64,000 bases of DNA from Caulobacter sp. BK020 (GTDB lineage: Bacteria; Pseudomonadota; Alphaproteobacteria; Caulobacterales; Caulobacteraceae). The first letter of the stretch is position 1. The number at the start of each line of letters is the position of its first letter. A program made the translations under genes and the position numbers. The stretch covers positions 1 through 64,000 of the forward strand of contig NZ_SLZL01000006.1 in the NCBI RefSeq assembly GCF_004342605.1. Direction: 5' to 3'. Under the pieces are notes generated by a model. It did no database searches and was not told the DNA's origin. It saw only the letters and a list, made by a program, of their open reading frames with translations. Below, piece by piece: positions 36,465-45,649 of the stretch.

Positions 36465-37741
36465 GAGACTTTGCGGAACACGACCGAGGCGTTGGTGCCG
36501 CCGAAGCCGAAGCTGTTGGACACCGCCACGTCGATCTTGTGCGGCACGGCCTTGTTCGGCGCCAGGTTCATGGCGACGTTCACGTCCGGATTGTCAAGGT
36601 TGATGGTCGGCGGGGCGATCTGGTCGCGAATGGCCAGGACCGAGAAGATCGCCTCGATCGCGCCGGCCGCACCCAGCAGGTGCCCGGTCATCGACTTGGT
36701 CGACGACATCACCACGTTCTTGGCGTGATCGCCCAGGAAGCGCTCGACGGCCCCGGCTTCGATGCCGTCGGCCATGGTCGAGGTGCCGTGGGCGTTGACG
36801 TAGTTGATGTCCGACGGGGAAATGCCCGCGTCCTTGACTGCCGCCGACAGGGCCCGGAAGCCGCCATCGCCGTCTTCCGACGGGGCGGTGATGTGATAGG
36901 CGTCGCCCGACAGGCCGTAGCCGATCACCTCGGCATAGATCTTGGCGCCGCGCGCCTTGGCGTGCTCGTACTCTTCCAGGACGACGACCCCCGCGCCTTC
37001 GCCCATCACGAAGCCGTCACGGTCCTTGTCATAGGGGCGCGAGGCCTTTTCCGGCGTCTCGTTCCAGTCGGTGGACACCGCGCGGCAGGCGATGAAGCCG
37101 GCCATGCCGACCTTGCAGACCGCGGCCTCGGCCCCGCCGGCGATCATCACGTCGGCGTCGCCGTACTTGATTAGCCGGGTGGCGTCGCCGATGGCGTGGG
37201 CGCCGGTGGCGCAGGCGGTGACCACGGCGTGGTTGGGCCCCTTGAAGCCGTAGCGGATCGAGACCTGGCCCGAGATCAGGTTGATCAGGGCCGAGGAGAT
37301 GAAGAACGGGCTGACCCGGCGCGGCCCCTTGGCTTCCAGCTCCAGGGCGGTGTCGGCGATCGTCGACAGGCCGCCTATGCCGGAACCCAGGATCACCCCG
37401 GTCCGGTACTTGTCTTCCTCGGTCTCCGGGACCCAGCCGGAATCCTTCACAGCTTCGTCCGCGGCGGCGATACCGTACAGGATGAAGTCGTCGACGCGCT
37501 TCTGGTCGCGCGGGCTCATGGTCAGGTCGGGATTGAACGCGCCCTCGACGTCGGGGCCGCCGCCGCCGCGCCCGTCGACGCGCGGCACTTCGCAGGCCAC
37601 TTGGCAGGCGTATTCCGTCGGGTCGAAGGCCGAGATGCGGTTCGCGCCGGACTTGCCGGCCAGGATGTTCTTCCAGGTGACATCGACGCCCTGCCCCAGC
37701 GGGGTCAGGAGGCCAAGCCCGGTAATGACGACTCTACGCAT
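36461..37741 (-). CDS. fabF: Beta-ketoacyl-ACP synthase II
   Basis: 426 residues. The Cys-His-His triad is visible: VTACATGAHAIGDA (Cys), NAHGTSTMADG (His) and KSMTGHLLGAAGAIE (Lys/His). It elongates acyl-ACP with malonyl-ACP. A terminator between acpP and fabF suggests that fabF-mltG-yicC-gmk has its own promoter or receives only read-through from acpP. Confidence 0.96.
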   Translation of the reverse strand: MRRVVITGLGLLTPLGQGVDVTWKNILAGKSGANRISAFDPTEYACQVACEVPRVDGRGGGGPDVEGAFNPDLTMSPRDQKRVDDFILYGIAAADEAVKDSGWVPETEEDKYRTGVILGSGIGGLSTIADTALELEAKGPRRVSPFFISSALINLISGQVSIRYGFKGPNHAVVTACATGAHAIGDATRLIKYGDADVMIAGGAEAAVCKVGMAGFIACRAVSTDWNETPEKASRPYDKDRDGFVMGEGAGVVVLEEYEHAKARGAKIYAEVIGYGLSGDAYHITAPSEDGDGGFRALSAAVKDAGISPSDINYVNAHGTSTMADGIEAGAVERFLGDHAKNVVMSSTKSMTGHLLGAAGAIEAIFSVLAIRDQIAPPTINLDNPDVNVAMNLAPNKAVPHKIDVAVSNSFGFGGTNASVVFRKVS

Positions 37742-37826
37742 GGATCACTCCCAACCTTCGCATCGCGGTCATATGGGGATGCTGACGACTCGGACAGCCC
37801 CCCGACCTCGAATCTCGGCCACATAC

Positions 37827-37872
37827 GAAAACCGCCGCGCGCACGATGGCAAGAGCCCGTGCGACGCGGCGG
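37827..37872 (-). terminator. Rho-independent terminator between acpP and fabF
   Basis: Long stem CCGCCGCG/CGCGGCGG extended by CGCACG/CGTGCG with one bulged base, then TTTTCGTAT on the minus strand, about 40 bases past the acpP stop. A second small hairpin (GTTCGCG/CGCGAAC) lies nearer the stop. Confidence 0.75.
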
Positions 37873-37912
37873 CTGATAGTCCTGTTCGCGAAAATGGCGC
37901 GAACCCGACGCC

Positions 37913-38152
37913 TTAGGCGCCGGTCTTTTCCGTGATGAACTTCACGGCGTCACCGACGGTCTGGATGTGCTCGGCGGCGTCATCCGGAATTTCGATGTCG
38001 AATTCTTCTTCGAACGCCATGACCAGCTCGACGTTGTCGAGGCTGTCGGCGCCCAGGTCGTCGATGAAGCTGGCCTTTTCGGTGACCTTTTCCGGATCGG
38101 CGTCCAGGTGCTCGATGACGATCTTACGCACGCGCTCGAGAATGTCGGACAT
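37913..38152 (-). CDS. acpP: Acyl carrier protein
   Basis: 79 residues, very acidic. The phosphopantetheine Ser lies in [21 protein letters not shown]. It carries growing acyl chains in fatty acid synthesis. It lies between fabG and fabF. Confidence 0.98.
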   Translation of the reverse strand: MSDILERVRKIVIEHLDADPEKVTEKASFIDDLGADSLDNVELVMAFEEEFDIEIPDDAAEHIQTVGDAVKFITEKTGA

Positions 38153-38342
38153 TCTGTTAGTCCCTCGTTTTGAATCTTTGCAGTTCCGCAGGAGACGGGG
38201 GCGAACCCTTCACCACCCACGGGAATTGTCGGGCCACCGCCTATCACGTTCTTTTTCGAGTGACTAGCGGCACGTCCGGTCAGAAATGTGGGCTTTCGTC
38301 TTTCCAAGCAGAAAGCCGGCAAGCCCAGGAAAAGACAGCCCG

Positions 38343-39083
38343 TCAGATCATGGCCATGCCGCCGTTGACGTGCAAGGTCTGACCCGTGACGTAGCCGCCC
38401 TGATCACTGGCCAGGTAAACGCACGCCGCGGCGATATCGCTCCCCTCGCCCAGCCGGCCGGCGGGAATGGTCGACAGGATTCCGGCCCGCTGCTGCTCGT
38501 TCAGGGCGTCGGTCATCGGGCTGGCGATGAAGCCGGGCGCGATGCAATTGACGGTGACGTTGCGGCTGGCCAGCTCCTGGGCCAGGGCCTTGGAGAAGCC
38601 GATCATGCCAGCCTTGGAGGCGGCGTAGTTGGTCTGGCCCGGATTGCCCGTGACACCGACGATCGAGGTGATGCCGATGATCCGGCCCGAACGGCGCTTC
38701 ATCATGCCCTTGGCGGCGGCCCGGGCCAGACGGAAATAGCCCTCGAGGTTCACCTTGATCACGGTGTCCCAGTCCTCGTCCTTCATGCGGACGATCAGGC
38801 CGTCGCGGGTGATGCCGGCGTTGGCGATCACGATATCCAGCGGCGCGCCCGCGGCCTCCTCGGCCTTGGCGACCAGGCCGTCGACGGCGGCGGCGTCCGA
38901 CAGATTCGCGGCGACGAACGACACGCGCTCACCGAACTGGGCGGCCAGTTCGGCCAGGGCCGATTCGCGGGTGCCCGAGAGCACGACATGGGCGCCCTGG
39001 TCGTGCAGGGCCTTGGCGATGGCCCCGCCGATGCCGCCCGTGGCGCCGGTGACGAGGGCGGTCTTGCCAGTGAGATCGAACAT
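38343..39083 (-). CDS. fabG: 3-oxoacyl-ACP reductase
   Basis: 246 residues, short-chain dehydrogenase. NADP-binding GATGGIGGAIA, the NAG motif in IVIANAGITRDGL, catalytic Ser (ITSIVGVTGNPG) and NYAASKAGM. Reduces beta-ketoacyl-ACP. Position next to acpP and fabD supports FabG rather than another SDR. A 190-base gap separates it from acpP. Confidence 0.95.
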   Translation of the reverse strand: MFDLTGKTALVTGATGGIGGAIAKALHDQGAHVVLSGTRESALAELAAQFGERVSFVAANLSDAAAVDGLVAKAEEAAGAPLDIVIANAGITRDGLIVRMKDEDWDTVIKVNLEGYFRLARAAAKGMMKRRSGRIIGITSIVGVTGNPGQTNYAASKAGMIGFSKALAQELASRNVTVNCIAPGFIASPMTDALNEQQRAGILSTIPAGRLGEGSDIAAACVYLASDQGGYVTGQTLHVNGGMAMI

Positions 39084-39120
39084 TTGGTTTCTCCGTTCGG
39101 AGGATAGTGGGTGAAACCTC

Positions 39121-39192
39121 GTCCTTCGATTGGCTCAGGGTTTCAAATGAACCGCCGGGTCAGTCATCCTCATCCTGAGCTTGTCGAAGGAC
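39121..39192. repeat. Palindromic intergenic repeat (CTGAGCTTGTCGAAGGA type)
   Basis: Imperfect inverted repeat: 19-base arms at 39121-39139 and 39174-39192 match at 16 positions (GTCCTTCGA...GCTCAGG). This sequence type is widely scattered in alphaproteobacterial genomes. It lies between fabD and fabG. Confidence 0.75.
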
Positions 39193-39217
39193 TAAGGACG
39201 CCACCACGGCGTTTACG

Positions 39218-40162
39218 CTAAAGCGACTTGGCGAAGGCTTCGAGGTCGGCGGGGCTGTTCAGGGGAACGGCCTCGGAGTCCGGAGCGATCCGCTTGGCCA
39301 TGCCCGACAGCACCTTGCCCGCGCCGGCCTCGGCGAAGCGGGTGACGCCGCCCTCGCCGGCCAGCCAGGTCATGCTTTCGCGCCAGCGGACGCGGCCAGT
39401 GACCTGCTCGACCAGCAGCGTGCGGATGATATCGGGGTCGTGGACCGGGGCGGCGGTGATGTTGGCCACGAGCGGGGCGCGCGGGGCGACGATCGTGGTC
39501 TGCGCCAGGGCCTGGGCCATTTCGTCGGCGGCCGGCTGCATCAGCGGGCAGTGGAACGGCGCCGAGACGTTCAGCGGAATCGCGCGCGCACCCAATTCCT
39601 TGGCTTTCTCGATGGCCTTGTCGACGGCCGCCTTGGCGCCGGAGATCACCACGTTGCCGTTGTTGTTGTCGTTGGCCACGACGCAGACCCCGACCTCCGA
39701 ACCGGCGGCCGCGGCCGCTTCGGCCAGGGTCAGGTCGGTCTTGGGGCCGATCAGCGAGGCCATCGCCCCCTCGCCCACCGGCACGGCGCGCTGCATGGCC
39801 TGGCCACGCAGCTTCAGCAGGCGGGCGGTGTCGGCCAGGGTGATCGCGCCGGCGGCGGCCAGGGCGCTGTATTCGCCCAGGCTGTGGCCGGCCACGAAGG
39901 CCGCCTTGTCGATCCCGACGCCGAACTCCTTGTCCAGGACCCGGGTCACGGCCAGGCTGACCGCCATCAGGGCCGGCTGGGCGTTCTCGGTCAGGGTCAG
40001 GTCGCCCTCGGGACCTTCGCTCATTAGCTTGAACAGCTTCTGGCCCAGGGCGTCGTCGACCTCCTGGAAGACCTCGCGGGCGGCGGCGAAGGCCTGGGCG
40101 AGGTCGGCGCCCATGCCGACCGTCTGGCTGCCCTGCCCCGGGAAAATGAAAGCGATGCTCAT
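39218..40162 (-). CDS. fabD: Malonyl-CoA:ACP transacylase
   Basis: 314 residues. FIFPGQGSQTVGMG at the N-terminus, nucleophile Ser in FVAGHSLGEYSALAAAG, and His in VSAPFHCPLM. Loads malonyl groups onto ACP. First gene of the fabD-fabG-acpP-fabF run. Confidence 0.97.
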   Translation of the reverse strand: MSIAFIFPGQGSQTVGMGADLAQAFAAAREVFQEVDDALGQKLFKLMSEGPEGDLTLTENAQPALMAVSLAVTRVLDKEFGVGIDKAAFVAGHSLGEYSALAAAGAITLADTARLLKLRGQAMQRAVPVGEGAMASLIGPKTDLTLAEAAAAAGSEVGVCVVANDNNNGNVVISGAKAAVDKAIEKAKELGARAIPLNVSAPFHCPLMQPAADEMAQALAQTTIVAPRAPLVANITAAPVHDPDIIRTLLVEQVTGRVRWRESMTWLAGEGGVTRFAEAGAGKVLSGMAKRIAPDSEAVPLNSPADLEAFAKSL

Positions 40163-40229
40163 GGAAGCCCGCGCCTCTTTCTAAAGATTCAGGGGCGGAG
40201 GGTTAGGCCATCGAACGCGGTGCGGCAAG

Positions 40230-40709
40230 TCAGCCCAGCCACGGACCACCCGGCGGCCCCCAGCCCCAGACTGGCATCGGCGGATCGTCCTGGGGCGCCT
40301 CGACCCCAGGCGCCGAATTGATCACCGCCAGTCGCGTACCCCATTCCAGATAGCCGACGAACGCGGCGCGAAACTCCGGATCCGCCGGAAGACCGACCGC
40401 GTCGGCGGTGTCCAGCATCAGCGACACCCAGGCGCGGCGCTGCGCTTCGGTCAGGTGACGGCTCAGGTGGTGGCCGATCATCGAGGCGTGGCCGCCGCCA
40501 GCCTCGCTGTAGGCCTTGGGGCCGCCAAACACCTCCGTGACGAAAGCGGCGACGTGCTCCGCGTGACGCGGGTTCATGCCAGCGAACACCGGCGCCAGCA
40601 CCGGATGGCTGGGCACGGCGGCGTAGAACGCGTCGAACAGGGCCCGGAAGGCTTCGGGCCCGCCCGCCCAGGTCGCCAGGGTTGGGATTTCCGTCTCGCC
40701 GAGCGCCAT
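40230..40709 (-). CDS. Group II truncated haemoglobin
   Basis: 159 residues, globin 2-on-2 fold. FRALFDAFYAAVPSHPVLAPVF starts the fold. The proximal-His region is MIGHHLSRHLTEAQRRAWVSLM, and Trp in RAWVSLM is the group II mark. The C-terminal YLEWGTRLAVINS matches. Binds oxygen or NO through haem. A Pro/Gly/Trp-rich tail follows. It stands alone, divergent from the peroxiredoxin. Confidence 0.9.
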   Translation of the reverse strand: MALGETEIPTLATWAGGPEAFRALFDAFYAAVPSHPVLAPVFAGMNPRHAEHVAAFVTEVFGGPKAYSEAGGGHASMIGHHLSRHLTEAQRRAWVSLMLDTADAVGLPADPEFRAAFVGYLEWGTRLAVINSAPGVEAPQDDPPMPVWGWGPPGGPWLG

Positions 40710-40834
40710 GATCGCCTCCCTGTTGCCGCCTTCCGACTTAAGGACCCAGGTTGACGTTTGGAAGCCGGAAGAATGGCGTTATTGAAATCATGACGCAGTT
40801 GGCTGCGCCCCTCGACCTCCCCTGGAGTCCACGT

Positions 40835-41377
40835 ATGCAACGCTTGCTCACCAGTCTTGCTCTCTGCGCCGCCCTCGTGGCCTCTTCTCCCGCCCTGGCC
40901 GCCCTCAAGGTCGGCGACAAGGCGCCTGACTTCACCGCTCCCGCCGCCCTGGCCGGCAAGGACTTCAGCTTCACCCTGTCCAAGGCGCTGAAGAAGGGGC
41001 CGGTGGTGCTGTACTTCTTCCCGGCCGCCTACACCTCGGGCTGCACGGCCGAGGCCCACGAATTCGCCGAAGCCACCCCGCAGTTCGAGAAGCTGGGCGC
41101 GACGGTGATCGGCGTCACGGGCGGCAATGTCGACCGCATCAAGGACTTCTCCAAGGAACACTGCCGCGACAAGTTCGCGGTAGCCGCCGCCAACGCCGAC
41201 TTGATCAAGACGTACGACGTGGTGCTGCCAATGAAGGACAACCTGTCCAACCGCACCTCCTACGTGATCGCACCGGGCGGCAAGATCCTGCTGGCCTATA
41301 GCGACCTCAACTTCCAGGGCCACGTCACCCAGACCATGGACGCGGTGAAGGCCTATAAGGCCGGAAAGAAGAAATAG
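40835..41377 (+). CDS. Exported peroxiredoxin (AhpC/TSA, PrxQ/BCP-like)
   Basis: 180 residues from ATG 40835 (GGAG eight bases upstream). The signal peptide ends near SPALAA. The thioredoxin-fold domain has the peroxidatic Cys in YFFPAAYTSGCTAEAHEF. A second Cys in KEHCRDKF could be a resolving Cys. Reduces peroxides in the periplasm. Divergent from the truncated globin gene, which fits an oxygen or stress theme. Confidence 0.9.
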   Translation: MQRLLTSLALCAALVASSPALAALKVGDKAPDFTAPAALAGKDFSFTLSKALKKGPVVLYFFPAAYTSGCTAEAHEFAEATPQFEKLGATVIGVTGGNVDRIKDFSKEHCRDKFAVAAANADLIKTYDVVLPMKDNLSNRTSYVIAPGGKILLAYSDLNFQGHVTQTMDAVKAYKAGKKK

Positions 41378-41458
41378 GTCCGGTTTCGGCCAGCCTCTTG
41401 CGAAATCGGCGCGGACCGACCGCAGCGGCGCCCGCGCGTCGCCTCTAGGATCACGGCC

Positions 41459-42571
41459 ATGGTCGATGCGATCCTTCTTGAGACCCTGGCGCGCGGAACC
41501 GCGATCGGCGGCTTCGCCGTTACCGGGCTGACCCTGGTCCTGGACCGGCGCACGACGCCGGCTCGCTGGGTCGGCGGCCTGTTCTTCGCCTGCGCCATCG
41601 CCCATGTGATCGAGGGCTATCGGCCGAACGGCGCCATCGTGGCGCCGCCGCTCGTTTGCGCCCTGTCGGTGGCGACGACCGGTTTGTTCTGGGCCCTGGC
41701 CTATGCGCTGTTCGCCGACGAGCGGCGCTTTTCGCCCCACCGCCTGTGGCCCGCCGTGGGACTGGTGGCGTTGTGGGTCCTGGCCCACGCCATGCCGCCG
41801 GCGCTCTGCAAGCCGTTCTGGCTGGCCTTCAACCTCGCCTCGGTCGGGGTGGTGCTGCACGCCCTGCTGGTGATCTGGCGCGGCTGGCGCGGCGACCTCG
41901 TCGTCCAGCGCCGCCGGCTGCGCGGTCCCGTGATGATCGCCGCCGCCGGCTACATTCTGCTGCTCAGCGTCCGGGACATGGCCTGGATCGGCGGCCTTCC
42001 GGGACCGCCCGGCTCGGGCCTGCTCCAGGCCCTGGCCCTGGCCGTACTGGCCGCGGCCGCCTCGGCGGCCCTGCTGCGCGCCGAACCGCTGCTGGTCGTG
42101 CTTCCCGCCGCCAACGAGGCCGCGCCGCCCTCGCCGCCTGCCGTCCTGGATCTCGCTCCCGCCGACCGCCTGGTGCTGGCCCGGCTGGCCGCAGCCATGG
42201 ACGAGGACGAGGTCTGGCGCGGCGAGGACCTGTCGATCAGCGCCCTGGCGGCCCTGGTCGGCGCGCCCGAGCGCCGTTTGCGCCGGTTGATCAACGGCGT
42301 GCTGGGCCATCGCAACTTCGCCGACTACGTCAACGGCCGGCGCATCGCGGCGGCCAAGATCGCCCTGGCCGCTCCGGACTTGGCGCTGAAGTCGATCTCG
42401 ACCATCGCCTACGACCTGGGCTTCGCCTCGCTGGGTCCGTTCAACCGCGCCTTCCGGGCCGCCACCGGCGTTACCCCGACCGAATGGCGGACCGCCAACA
42501 CCCCCGCCCCTATGCGGCTGAGGCTGGTCGAAACCGGCGATCCTTCGCCGAAAGCCGACAAGACCGCCTGA
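41459..42571 (+). CDS. Membrane-anchored AraC-family transcriptional regulator
   Basis: 370 residues. The first 210 contain about seven hydrophobic segments. A Pro/Ala linker and a C-terminal AraC/XylS DNA-binding domain (about 245-345) follow, with two helix-turn-helix parts: SISALAALVGAPERRLRRLI and SISTIAYDLGFASLGPFNRA, then FRAATGVTPTEWR. Such regulators keep the DNA-binding part at the membrane and probably sense a lipophilic or periplasmic signal. The fatty acid hydroxylase gene starts 71 bases downstream and may be its target. Confidence 0.88.
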   Translation: MVDAILLETLARGTAIGGFAVTGLTLVLDRRTTPARWVGGLFFACAIAHVIEGYRPNGAIVAPPLVCALSVATTGLFWALAYALFADERRFSPHRLWPAVGLVALWVLAHAMPPALCKPFWLAFNLASVGVVLHALLVIWRGWRGDLVVQRRRLRGPVMIAAAGYILLLSVRDMAWIGGLPGPPGSGLLQALALAVLAAAASAALLRAEPLLVVLPAANEAAPPSPPAVLDLAPADRLVLARLAAAMDEDEVWRGEDLSISALAALVGAPERRLRRLINGVLGHRNFADYVNGRRIAAAKIALAAPDLALKSISTIAYDLGFASLGPFNRAFRAATGVTPTEWRTANTPAPMRLRLVETGDPSPKADKTA

Positions 42572-42642
42572 TTTCGCGATCGGCGCGACGGGCGGCGGCG
42601 ACCAAATTCTCCTCTGGATATCGCTTCACCCGAGGACAACCG

Positions 42643-43404
42643 ATGTCGTTTCTTCTTCCCTTCGCCGACAACTGGCTGCGCGCCACCTTCACTGACATCA
42701 GCCGTTACGTGATCTTCGCCGTCGGCGTGTGGCTGGCGCTGTGGGTCGTGCTGGCGGTCCCCCTGGCCGGCCGCAAGATCCGCGAGGTCCGTCCGCCCCC
42801 GCGCCAGCTGCTGACCGAATTCGCCTGCTCGATCCGCTCGATCATGATCTTCTCGACCATCGGCCTGCTGAGCTTCGGCCTGTTCCACGCCGGCCTGATG
42901 CCCGGTCCCTATATCGCCCGCGACCTGGGTCCGGTCTGGTTCTGGACCAGCCTGATGCTGATGATCGTCGCCCACGACGCTTGGTTCTACTGGACGCACC
43001 GGCTGATCCACGACCGGCGGCTGTTTCGGACCTTTCATCGCCGCCATCACCGGTCCAACAGCCCCTCGCCGTTCACCGCCTACAGCTTCGACCTGGGCGA
43101 GGCGGCGATCAACGCGCTGTTCGTGCCTCTATGGATGTTGATCGTACCCACCCAGTGGCCCGTCGCGGGGCTGTTCATGCTGCACCAGGTCGTCCGCAAC
43201 ACGCTGGGACACAGCGGCTACGAGCTGTTTCCGGCCACCCGTGACGGCCGTCCGCTGCTGCCCTGGCTGACGACCGTGACCCATCACGACCTGCACCACG
43301 CTCAGGCGGGCTGGAATTACGGGCTCTATTTTACTTGGTGGGACCGGATGATGGGCACCGAGAACCCGCTCTATCTGGAGCGGTTCGCCCAGGCCGTGCG
43401 CTGA
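42643..43404 (+). CDS. Sterol desaturase/fatty acid hydroxylase family protein
   Basis: 253 residues, four to five membrane segments. The di-iron His clusters are clear: HDAWFYWTHRLIH, FRTFHRRHHRSN, and TVTHHDLHHAQAGWN. Such enzymes hydroxylate or desaturate lipids at the membrane; the substrate is unknown. It follows the membrane AraC regulator on the same strand. Confidence 0.9.
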   Translation: MSFLLPFADNWLRATFTDISRYVIFAVGVWLALWVVLAVPLAGRKIREVRPPPRQLLTEFACSIRSIMIFSTIGLLSFGLFHAGLMPGPYIARDLGPVWFWTSLMLMIVAHDAWFYWTHRLIHDRRLFRTFHRRHHRSNSPSPFTAYSFDLGEAAINALFVPLWMLIVPTQWPVAGLFMLHQVVRNTLGHSGYELFPATRDGRPLLPWLTTVTHHDLHHAQAGWNYGLYFTWWDRMMGTENPLYLERFAQAVR

Positions 43405-43443
43405 CCCGGGCGAGCGGAGACGGTGGCCGACGCCACCTGATGC

Positions 43444-44091
43444 CTACCAGGTGGTGCGGACCAGCTTGACCATCAGCCGGCCGTCCTGGACCCGCTCGTC
43501 GGCGGCCCGCAGGCTGACGGTGAACTCGGCGGGGATGTCGAACGGCCGGGTCAGGCTGAAATCGACGCCCTCCTGACCCGTCGTGCCGCCGCCCACCGCG
43601 ATCGAAGCGACCGGGCGTCCGTCCAGGGTCAGTTCGGACCGCACATTGGCGCGGGTCTCGGGCGTTCGACCGCGCAGATAGACCGGCTGGGTGGCGTTCA
43701 TGTCCATCGACAGCCGCACATAGTTAGCCTTGGGCAGCAGGCCGAAGCCGAACGACCGGGCCATGGACGAGCGGATCGCCGCCTCGCGCGTGTTCCAGGA
43801 GGCGCCCACCCCGACCGTCCGATTGGCCGCGACGTGTTCACCGGGCTTCTGGTTCAGGTTGAGGTCGAAGTTGTAGGTCGGGTCGTTGAGGCCGCCGGCC
43901 ACCTTGGCGGTGAAGGTCGCCTTCTCGGCGTCGGTCGACAGGTCCAAGGTCTGGGCGGCCGAATAGCCCTGGAAATGGCCGTCGGCGCCCCAGACCGCCA
44001 AGTCCGGCTTGCGCACGATGTCGCCCGCCGTCGCCGGCGCGGCGGCGGCGGTCAGCAAGGTCGCGATCAGGAAGGTCGTCCTGCACCCCAT
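43444..44091 (-). CDS. Exported hypothetical protein
   Basis: 215 residues from ATG 44091. A signal peptide ends near APATAG. The rest looks beta-rich with many short polar repeats (DLSTDAEKATFTAKVAGGLN, YNFDLNLNQKPGEHV). No family was recognised. No strong ribosome site is visible. Converges with the hydroxylase gene. Confidence 0.65.
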   Translation of the reverse strand: MGCRTTFLIATLLTAAAAPATAGDIVRKPDLAVWGADGHFQGYSAAQTLDLSTDAEKATFTAKVAGGLNDPTYNFDLNLNQKPGEHVAANRTVGVGASWNTREAAIRSSMARSFGFGLLPKANYVRLSMDMNATQPVYLRGRTPETRANVRSELTLDGRPVASIAVGGGTTGQEGVDFSLTRPFDIPAEFTVSLRAADERVQDGRLMVKLVRTTW

Positions 44092-44183
44092 GATCGCCCG
44101 ATAGCACAGGGCGGCGATGGGCTGAAGCCTCGCGCCGTCAATTTTGTATGACAGTTGTTCGTTCGCCTGTTTTCCGGGCGGGA

Positions 44184-44729
44184 TCAGGGTTTCGACGGCT
44201 TGGCGCCCGGCGCGGCGGCTTTCCCGCAATCGATCTTGGCGCACAGCCTCTCCCGCATCTTGACCTGCATCTCGGCCATCATGCCTGGCATCTGCCCCAT
44301 CATCCTCTGGGTGAGCTCGGGCGTCTTGGCGATCAGGGCCTGGCCCGTTGGCCCTTCGTAGAAGGCCACCAGGTCGCGCAGCTCCTGCTCGGTGAAGACC
44401 TCGGCCATGGCGTCGATCATCGGCCCCTTCATCTTGCCGGTCATCTCGCGCGTGGTCTCGACCACGGTCTCGCCGATCACCCGGCTCTGGTCCTCGGTCA
44501 CCGACGGCGCCTGCTGGCGCATGGAGGTGATCATCATCGGGACCATCTGATCCATCATCTGGCCCAGCAACTTGTCGTAGTGGATCGCGTCGAAATAGCG
44601 CGCCGCCAAGGCCCGGGTCTCGGGCGTGGCCTTGGAGGCGGCCGCCGGCGGCGAGGCCTGCCGGGCTTGAGCCGCGCCGCCCGTCAGGCACAAGGCTGCG
44701 GCGACGACGAGGATGGCGAGACGTTTCAT
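44184..44729 (-). CDS. DUF2059-type exported protein
   Basis: 181 residues from ATG 44729. The signal peptide ends near AQARQ. The C-terminal half is helical and Met-rich, with the DUF2059 pattern VFTEQELRDLVAFYEGPTGQALIAKTPEL. The family is widespread, periplasmic and of unknown function. It lies 92 bases upstream of the other exported hypothetical gene. Confidence 0.85.
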   Translation of the reverse strand: MKRLAILVVAAALCLTGGAAQARQASPPAAASKATPETRALAARYFDAIHYDKLLGQMMDQMVPMMITSMRQQAPSVTEDQSRVIGETVVETTREMTGKMKGPMIDAMAEVFTEQELRDLVAFYEGPTGQALIAKTPELTQRMMGQMPGMMAEMQVKMRERLCAKIDCGKAAAPGAKPSKP

Positions 44730-44964
44730 GATGGCGAGCCCCTGACAGTCAAGCCTCAACCTCGCCTGGAACCACCTGGAGACGCAAGCCCGCGCCGCGA
44801 CTTGTGCTGAGGCGCCCTTTCCTGTATTAGCGCGCCCTCTCACGGATGGCGGTCTTGCACGCAGCCCTATGGGGCGGGATTTCCCGCTCGGCATGCAGGA
44901 TCCATCGTGGTCGACGGACTTCCGCCGTCGCCTGCGCCGCCCTCCAAGCCGGAAGAAGGAAAAC

Positions 44965-45345
44965 ATGGCGTTCTACGAACACGTGGTCATCGCGCGGCAG
45001 GACATCTCGCCGCAACAGGCCGAAGCTCTGAACGAGCAACTCAAGGCTCTCCTGGAAGAAAATGGCGGTCACATCGCCAAGATCGAATACTGGGGCCTGC
45101 GCAACCTCACCTACCGCATCAAGAAGAACCGCAAGGGCCACTACTCCCTGCTCGCCATCGACGCTCCGGCCGCGGCCGTGAAGGAGATGGAACGTCAGCT
45201 GCTGATCAATGAAGACGTGCTGCGCTTCATGACCATCCGCGTCGAAGAGCTGGACCTGGAACTGTCGCCGGTTCTGGCCCGTCGCGACCGCGAACGTGGC
45301 GAGCGCACCGAGCGCCCGCGCGACGACTTCGCGCCGCAAGCGTAA
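44965..45345 (+). CDS. rpsF: 30S ribosomal protein S6
   Basis: 126 residues. [19 protein letters not shown] opens the alpha/beta fold, and a charged tail ends the protein. ATG 44965 follows GGAAGAAGGA. First gene of rpsF-rpsR-rplI. Confidence 0.97.
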   Translation: MAFYEHVVIARQDISPQQAEALNEQLKALLEENGGHIAKIEYWGLRNLTYRIKKNRKGHYSLLAIDAPAAAVKEMERQLLINEDVLRFMTIRVEELDLELSPVLARRDRERGERTERPRDDFAPQA

Positions 45346-45360
45346 GGGAGAAGAGAGATC

Positions 45361-45636
45361 ATGACCGATACCACTGCTCCCGAAGCCGGCGCGCCCGCCG
45401 CTGGCGGCGGCGCCCGCCGCCCGTTCTTCCGTCGCCGCAAGGTCTGCCCGTTCTCGGGCGCCAACGCGCCGAAGATCGACTACAAGGACGTGAAGCTGCT
45501 GCAGCGCTACGTCTCCGAACGCGGCAAGATCGTGCCGTCGCGCATCACCGCGGTGTCGGCCAAGAAGCAACGCGAACTGGCCAAGGCCATCAAGCGCGCC
45601 CGCTTCCTGGCTCTGCTCCCCTACGTCGTGAAGTAA
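45361..45636 (+). CDS. rpsR: 30S ribosomal protein S18
   Basis: 91 residues with a basic core [15 protein letters not shown] and the S18 signature [32 protein letters not shown] precedes the ATG. Binds next to S6 on the small subunit. Confidence 0.97.
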   Translation: MTDTTAPEAGAPAAGGGARRPFFRRRKVCPFSGANAPKIDYKDVKLLQRYVSERGKIVPSRITAVSAKKQRELAKAIKRARFLALLPYVVK

Positions 45637-45649
45637 GGGAGACACCACG

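Noticed and set aside
39121..39192. Transcription terminator between fabD and fabG
   Set aside because: There is no T run after the stem, and the sequence matches a dispersed repeat type; called a repeat instead.
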